A DNA stretch of 20,193 bases, taken from assembly GCA_039177555.1 (NCBI GenBank), contig JBCDFV010000062.1:1-20193 (forward strand). Reading direction: 5' to 3'. The position numbers were made by a program, and so were the translations under genes. Positions 15,625 through 20,193 of this stretch are shown one piece after another (positions within the stretch are counted from its first letter, which is position 1; every line of letters begins with the position of its first letter). This DNA is from JANQGH01 sp039177555. GTDB lineage: Bacteria > Pseudomonadota > Alphaproteobacteria > DSM-16000 > Inquilinaceae. The notes below the pieces were generated by a model. That model did not search any database. It saw only the letters and a program-made list of their open reading frames with translations, and was not told the DNA's origin.

Positions 15625-16371
15625 ATGGCCGACAGACTGGCCGGCAAGACCTGTGTGGCGACGGCGGCGGGGCAGGGCATCGGGCGCGCAACCGCGCTCG
15701 CCTTCGCCCGTGAAGGTGCCATCGTCTATGCCACGGACATCAACGAGGACGCGCTGGCCAGCCTGCGCGAGGAAGACAACAGCATCCTGACCGAAAAGCT
15801 GGATGTCCTGGACGCGGATGCGATCGCCGACTTCGCCGGACGCCACAAGGGCGTGGACGTCCTGTTCAACTGCGCCGGCTTCGTCCATCACGGCACGATC
15901 CTGGACTGTGAGGACAAGGACTGGGACTTCTCGTTCGACCTGAACGTCAAGTCCATGTACCGCATGATCCGGGCCTTCCTGCCCGACATGATCGCCAGTG
16001 GCGGCGCCAGCATCGTGAACATGTCGTCGGCGGCATCCTCGGTCCAGGGCGCGCCCAACCGCTTCGTCTATGGCGCGACCAAGGCCGCCGTGATCGGCCT
16101 GACCAAGGCGCTCGCCGCCGACCATGTGCGCCAGGGCATCCGCTGCAACGCCATCTGCCCGGGCACCATTCAGTCGCCCTCGCTGGACGAGCGCATCGCG
16201 GCGCAAGGCGGCGATACGGCAGCCGTGCGTCAGGCCTTTGTCGACCGCCAGCCGCTGGGCCGCGTCGGCACGGCGGACGAGGTCGCCAATCTGGCGCTTT
16301 ATCTGGCGTCGGACGAATCCGCCTTCACCACGGGCACCTTCAACATCATCGATGGCGGCTGGAGCAACTAG
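15625..16371 (+). CDS. SDR dehydrogenase, 2-keto-3-deoxy-L-fuconate/rhamnonate 4-dehydrogenase type (BDH2-like)
   Basis: Likely oxidises the 4-hydroxyl of a 2-keto-3-deoxy acid, giving the 2,4-diketo acid, with NAD+. The 248-residue classical SDR has the cofactor motif TAAGQGIG (13-20), D38 that favours NAD over NADP, NCAG (82-85), and catalytic S135, Y149 and K153 (NMSSAASSV, VYGATKAA). The C-terminal half (AVIGLTKALAADH, GIRCNAICPGTI, SPSLDERI, YLASDESAFTTG, IDGGWS) closely resembles the BDH2-like subgroup that contains 2-keto-3-deoxy-L-fuconate and -rhamnonate dehydrogenases. AAGGGGAG precedes the ATG at good spacing. It sits directly before the FAH hydrolase that would use its product. 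Confidence 0.9.
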   Translation: MADRLAGKTCVATAAGQGIGRATALAFAREGAIVYATDINEDALASLREEDNSILTEKLDVLDADAIADFAGRHKGVDVLFNCAGFVHHGTILDCEDKDWDFSFDLNVKSMYRMIRAFLPDMIASGGASIVNMSSAASSVQGAPNRFVYGATKAAVIGLTKALAADHVRQGIRCNAICPGTIQSPSLDERIAAQGGDTAAVRQAFVDRQPLGRVGTADEVANLALYLASDESAFTTGTFNIIDGGWSN

Positions 16372-16376
16372 CCGAG

Positions 16377-16398
16377 ACCAAGACGGGACCAAGACGGG
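16377..16398 (+). repeat. Perfect 11-bp tandem duplication before the hydrolase gene
   Basis: The unit ACCAAGACGGG occurs twice in a row in the 35-base gap between SDR and hydrolase. Each copy ends in a G-run. The second lies 8-10 bases before the ATG at 16407 and may act as the ribosome binding site. Confidence 0.8.
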
Positions 16399-16406
16399 AC
16401 AGAACC

Positions 16407-17249
16407 ATGAAATTGCTGCGTTATGGCGACCGGGGCCAGGAAAAGCCGGGCATGCTGGATGGCGACGGCGCCCTCCGTGACTTGAGCGGGCAGATCGACG
16501 ACCTTGCCGGCGAGGTGCTGACGCCGGCCGGCCTCGACAAGCTGCGCGCCATTGATCCTGCCAGCCTGCCGAAGGTCGACGGCAGCCCGCGGATCGGGCC
16601 GTGTGTCGCCCAGGTCGGCAAGTTCATCTGCATCGGCCTCAACTACGCCGACCATGCGGCGGAGTCAGGCCTGGAGGTGCCGCCCGAACCGGTCGTCTTC
16701 TTCAAGGCCACCAGCGCGATTCAGGGTCCCGACGACCCGATCGAAATCCCGCGCGGGTCGACCAAGACCGATTGGGAGGTCGAGCTGGGCGTGATCATCG
16801 GCAAACCGGCCAAGTACGTGCCCGAGGCCGACGCCATGGACCATGTCGCCGGCTATTGCGTGGTCAACGACCTGTCGGAGCGCGACTTCCAGATCCACCG
16901 CGCCGGCCAATGGGTGAAGGGTAAGAGCGCGGACACGTTCGGGCCGATCGGGCCGTGGCTGGTGACGGCGGATGAGGTCGCCGACCCGCAGGACCTCGAC
17001 ATGTGGCTGGAGGTCGACGGCCACCGCTATCAGGACGGCAGCACCAAGACCATGGTCTACGGCGTCCGCCACCTGGTCAGCTATCTCAGCCAGTTCATGA
17101 GCCTGCAGCCCGGCGACGTGATCACCACCGGCACGCCGCCCGGCGTCGGCATGGGCCAGAAGCCGCCCGTTTATCTGACACCCGGCCAGACCGTGCACCT
17201 CGGCATCGGCGGCCTCGGCGAACAGAAGGCGGTCACGTTCCAGGGGTAG
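16407..17249 (+). CDS. FAH-family hydrolase, 2,4-diketo-3-deoxy-L-fuconate/rhamnonate hydrolase type
   Basis: Likely cleaves the 2,4-diketo-3-deoxy acid made by the SDR to pyruvate and L-lactate. The 280-residue length and layout fit: an N-terminal domain (1 to about 65), then the fumarylacetoacetate hydrolase fold. The motif CIGLNYADHAAESG is near residues 75-88. Metal ligands E124 and E126 (DWEVELGVIIGK) and D155 (VVNDLSERD) are present, as are QWVKGKSADTFGPIGPW and the C-terminal TGTPPGVGMG. It is the last gene of the plus operon. Pairing with a BDH2-like SDR is the hallmark of the diketo-hydrolase route for L-fucose, L-rhamnose and related sugars; which sugar is used cannot be told by eye. 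Confidence 0.92.
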   Translation: MKLLRYGDRGQEKPGMLDGDGALRDLSGQIDDLAGEVLTPAGLDKLRAIDPASLPKVDGSPRIGPCVAQVGKFICIGLNYADHAAESGLEVPPEPVVFFKATSAIQGPDDPIEIPRGSTKTDWEVELGVIIGKPAKYVPEADAMDHVAGYCVVNDLSERDFQIHRAGQWVKGKSADTFGPIGPWLVTADEVADPQDLDMWLEVDGHRYQDGSTKTMVYGVRHLVSYLSQFMSLQPGDVITTGTPPGVGMGQKPPVYLTPGQTVHLGIGGLGEQKAVTFQG

Positions 17250-17300
17250 TATGTCTCCAGAACCCCAGTCAGGCTCGCGCTCGCGAAGATCGATAGAGAG

Positions 17301-17344
17301 AAGCCGCCGCCGTTTGGACGAACTCTATCCGACTTCGGCGGCTT
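17301..17344. terminator. Candidate bidirectional hairpin between convergent genes
   Basis: AAGCCGCCG (17301-17309) and CGGCGGCTT (17336-17344) form a perfect 9-bp stem around a 26-base loop, midway between the hydrolase stop and the autotransporter stop. Neither side has a clean T-run; the minus direction continues as CTCTCTATC. Its place suggests termination of both converging transcripts, but the structure is weaker than the hairpin at 8989. Confidence 0.45.
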
Positions 17345-17386
17345 AACAGGTCGGTGGTGCCGCTTTCCTTTTGCTTCCGACTGGCT

Positions 17387-20193
17387 CTACCGCGGTGGAG
17401 GGTTCAGGTTGATGCGGATGCCGCCAAGCGCTTGGACGCCCCGTACGCCGCCGTCGAAGGGAAGGGTATAGTCGATCTCGGCGAATACCGAGACGCCGTT
17501 GGCTACCTCCACCGTGCCGCCGAAGCCCAATTCCGCCGAGGTTCCGCCCAGGTCCTGGTTCAAGGCGACGCGTTGGCCCATGGCCGTCGCGTCGACCTGA
17601 TTGTCGCCTAGGAACTCGTGCAGCACGTTTGCCTCGGCGTAGCCGGTAACGAGGGCGCTGCCGATCGTGCCGCTGTTTTCAAAGGCCACACCAAGCCTGC
17701 CGATGAGGCTGTCGCCATCCTCAAGGGCCACCCGCACGCCGTCCGGGTCGGTGAAATCGTCGAAGTCGACGCGCTGGTAAGTGATCTGCGCTTGTGGAAC
17801 CAGCGCCGCCGTCTCGCCGATGTCGATGCGGTAGCCGGCCTCATGCGACACGGCGATTCCATAGCCGTCGGTCGAGGCCGTGCCAAAGCGGCCTGCCCCG
17901 GAAACGTCCAAATCGTAGCCGGTGTATTGGAAGACGTTGTCGAAGTACCAGCCGTTAGCGCCATACCAGGTGACGTTCACGCCGCCGCCGAACAAGTCGA
18001 TATTGGCGTCGCCGGCTGCGTCACCATTGATATCGGTGGTGTCCAGGCTGCTCTGGCCCCAATGGCCCATCAGCCCCACCAGCAGGGTGCCGCTTTCACG
18101 GCGCAGCAGCTCAATCTCTGCGCCGGCCTGCAGGAAGCCTATGGTCTGGTCGAAACTGCCGCCGCTGGTGTTGTCGATGTCCCCATCGCTCTCCAGCGAC
18201 AATCCGACCGCCCGGCTCCACAGGCCGCTGCCGGCCTCGGCCGCCGTTCGCCGCCCGGTGCGTTCCACCAATTGCCCGACCGTCGCGGACCCGATGGTCT
18301 GCAAGCCGCCCGGCAGGTTCTCGTACGCGTAGATCGGCGCCAAGAAGGTCGAATCCAGGAACAGGGTACCGCCGGAGATGACAAGATCATATTCAAGCAG
18401 GCCGAGGTCGAACGATCCGCCGTCAAGAATGAACGCGTTGTCACTCACATCGCCTTCGACCTCGACCAACCGGATGCCGTCAGCGCCGGTCTGCCCGGCC
18501 TGCCCATCGCCAATGACATTCAGTACGATCGTGGTCTGGGTGTTCTCCACGACGAACGAGCCGACTTCGACATTCGTAACGTCGCCTTCGATGATAACAC
18601 TGTCGGAAGTGTTGGTGTCGGTGTCCAGGTCAAGCTGAATGACAGACCCGGTCCCCCCGGCGAAGTTCCCCTGGATGGTGAGCGTGTCGTTCGTTTCACC
18701 GTCGAGCAAGTCAATCGTACCCTGATTGCCGATCGACCCGGTGGTGCTGTCTGATGGGCTGTTGCCTTCAAGCTGCAGAACCGAACCGGCGCCGACGAAA
18801 ACAATGCCGAAGCTTGTTAGGTCGGCATTGTTGGCCTGGAGCAGCGTGCCGGTGCTCAGGGCCAGGGCCTCGATGTTGGACACCGTGCCCAGCGCTTGGC
18901 TGGCCGCCGTAACGCCGACGAGTTCCACCGTATCGATGCCGCCGCCGCCATCCAAATCCAGAACCTGGCCAAGATTGTTGGTGAACACGCCGGTGAACCC
19001 GCTGTCGTCCCAGCCGCCGCCGACCCCAAGGCCGAAGATCTGAATGGCGTCGTTGTCCGAGCCCATCTTGATTGCACCGGTCGCCGAGCCGGCAATCAGC
19101 GCCAGTTGGTCCTCGCCGGCGTTCATCTGCACCGAGCCGGCGAGCGCGCCGCGCGAGATCACGCTGGTTGCACCGTTCCCGTCCTGGATCGCCACGCCCG
19201 AGGCCGACGAGATGGAGCCCGTCTCGGTCAGCTCGATCTGGCTGCTGTCGTTGTCGTCGACGCTGATGTGCAGGATACCGGCCCCAGTGCCGCCGCTCAC
19301 CGTGCCGCTGACCGTCACCGATCCTGGCGCCGTGCCTTCATTGTCGACCAGGATGGCCGCGTTGCCACCGGTAACGTCGGTCACATTGATCGTCAGCCCG
19401 CCGCCGTCCTTACCCAGCCGCGCAAAGACGCCGTAGTCGCTGACGCCGGTCACGCTGCCCGTTGTCTCGATGGCCAACACTCCGGTCCCGAAATTGGCGG
19501 CATAGATGCCGTCCTGCCCGCCGCTGACCCCCGCCGCGGTGACTGACAGGTCCGTGCCGGTGGCCGCGTTATAGGCGCTGATGCCGCCCTTTGTCCCTCC
19601 GTCTACAGTGCCTGTCGCCGTTACTGACACCGCGCCGGTTCCCTCGTTCAACACGGCGATCCCGCCTGAGCCGCCCTCGACGTCGAACGCCGAAACCGCG
19701 AGGTCCGTGCCGCCGCTGCCGTTGAAAGCCAGGATGCCGTATGACGTTTGCCCGGTGACCGTGCCCGTGGCGTTTATCGACAGCGCACCGCTGCCCTCGT
19801 TCAACGCGATAATCCCGTCAAGACCCCCTTCGACCGAGGTCGCCGAGATCTTCAGGTCTGTCCCATTTGTATCGTTGTAGGCAAAGATGCCATAGGAAGC
19901 CTGGCCGGTAACGTCGCCCGAAGCGGTGACCGACAGCGCGCCGCTGCCATAGTTGCGGGCATCGATGCCGTCGTCGGCACCGCTGACCCCGGCCGCCGAG
20001 ATTGCCAGGTTGCCGCCTGTGTTTTCGGCTCGAATGCCGTCTCCCGAACCCCCGGTGACCATGCCCGTCGCCGTGATCGATAGATCCCCGGCGCCGAAGT
20101 TGAGGGCGTCGATGCCGTCACCGCCGCCGCCGACCCCGGCCGCCGACGAGATCGTCAGCGCGCCGGTATCGACGTCATTGAACGCCTTGATAC
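17387..20193 (-). CDS. Autotransporter (type Va) with nested Gly/Ala-rich repeats, partial at N-terminus
   Basis: Second surface autotransporter. The frame is open from the right window edge to TAG at 17387-17389 (934 residues visible). The true start and signal peptide lie beyond 20193; ATG at 20062 is internal to the repeats. From the edge to about 19430 the passenger has repeats of about 43 residues, each made of two halves. One half is of the form DGIxAxNxGxGALSVTATGTVTG and the other GIxAYNxxxGTDLxVSAxxVxGG. A less repetitive beta-helix and an autochaperone-like part follow (IRLVEVEGD, LEYDLVISGGTLFL). The beta-barrel runs from about 18223 (LWSRAVGLSLES) to the end INLNPPPR. The barrel is paralogous to the one at the left edge; the passengers differ. 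Adhesion or biofilm roles are plausible but unproven. Confidence 0.9.
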   Translation of the reverse strand, partial: IKAFNDVDTGALTISSAAGVGGGGDGIDALNFGAGDLSITATGMVTGGSGDGIRAENTGGNLAISAAGVSGADDGIDARNYGSGALSVTASGDVTGQASYGIFAYNDTNGTDLKISATSVEGGLDGIIALNEGSGALSINATGTVTGQTSYGILAFNGSGGTDLAVSAFDVEGGSGGIAVLNEGTGAVSVTATGTVDGGTKGGISAYNAATGTDLSVTAAGVSGGQDGIYAANFGTGVLAIETTGSVTGVSDYGVFARLGKDGGGLTINVTDVTGGNAAILVDNEGTAPGSVTVSGTVSGGTGAGILHISVDDNDSSQIELTETGSISSASGVAIQDGNGATSVISRGALAGSVQMNAGEDQLALIAGSATGAIKMGSDNDAIQIFGLGVGGGWDDSGFTGVFTNNLGQVLDLDGGGGIDTVELVGVTAASQALGTVSNIEALALSTGTLLQANNADLTSFGIVFVGAGSVLQLEGNSPSDSTTGSIGNQGTIDLLDGETNDTLTIQGNFAGGTGSVIQLDLDTDTNTSDSVIIEGDVTNVEVGSFVVENTQTTIVLNVIGDGQAGQTGADGIRLVEVEGDVSDNAFILDGGSFDLGLLEYDLVISGGTLFLDSTFLAPIYAYENLPGGLQTIGSATVGQLVERTGRRTAAEAGSGLWSRAVGLSLESDGDIDNTSGGSFDQTIGFLQAGAEIELLRRESGTLLVGLMGHWGQSSLDTTDINGDAAGDANIDLFGGGVNVTWYGANGWYFDNVFQYTGYDLDVSGAGRFGTASTDGYGIAVSHEAGYRIDIGETAALVPQAQITYQRVDFDDFTDPDGVRVALEDGDSLIGRLGVAFENSGTIGSALVTGYAEANVLHEFLGDNQVDATAMGQRVALNQDLGGTSAELGFGGTVEVANGVSVFAEIDYTLPFDGGVRGVQALGGIRINLNPPPR

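Noticed and set aside
14354..15691. Minus-strand 445-codon frame opposite the UxaA large subunit
   Set aside because: Arg/Ala-rich antisense shadow. The plus strand carries all UxaA blocks.
17618..19546. Plus-strand frames of 216 and 378 codons opposite the second autotransporter
   Set aside because: Mirror frames of the repetitive passenger and barrel with no family resemblance.

Overview
The window reads as part of the chromosome of a GC-rich Gram-negative bacterium, most likely a free-living (perhaps marine) alphaproteobacterium. This is inference from base composition, gene style and the Rhodospirillales/Rhizobiales-like look of the proteins. No rRNA, tRNA, CRISPR array, insertion sequence or phage gene was seen.

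Layout. (1) Complement 1-3765: a large type V secretion autotransporter, cut by the left window edge just before its C-terminus. Its passenger carries about 28-30 Asp/Gly-rich, RTX-like repeats. (2) 3766-4390: about 600 bp with no convincing gene, possibly holding a decayed small membrane-protein gene. (3) Complement 4391-7350: a tight three-gene operon of an IclR regulator, an aldo/keto reductase and an enolase-superfamily sugar-acid dehydratase. (4) 7351-7575: a divergent control region with a candidate promoter, a near-start palindrome and three tandem 13-bp repeats. (5) 7576-17249: an eleven-gene plus-strand operon. It encodes a sugar ABC importer (binding protein, two permeases, ATPase), a second enolase-superfamily dehydratase, a RhaM-type mutarotase, an RraA-like protein, a split altronate-dehydratase (UxaA) family pair, a BDH2-like SDR dehydrogenase and an FAH-family hydrolase. 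A strong terminator-like hairpin lies between the binding-protein and permease genes. (6) Complement 17387 to beyond 20193: a second autotransporter with a beta-barrel paralogous to the first but a different passenger; its N-terminus is outside the window.

How the genes fit together. The mutarotase, aldose 1-dehydrogenase-like AKR, sugar-acid dehydratases, SDR and FAH hydrolase match the non-phosphorylating route for 6-deoxy sugars. L-fucose is the best guess and L-rhamnose, L-galactose or D-arabinose are alternatives. In that route sugar is oxidised to lactone and aldonate, dehydrated to a 2-keto-3-deoxy acid, oxidised to a 2,4-diketo acid, and cleaved to pyruvate and L-lactate. The locus is richer than the textbook pathway. 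It has three candidate dehydratases (two enolase-type, one split UxaA-type) and an RraA-like protein with aldolase-type residues, which could form a second branch. No lactonase gene is in the window. The IclR regulator probably controls both divergent operons. The two autotransporters lie on the same strand on either side of the catabolic island.
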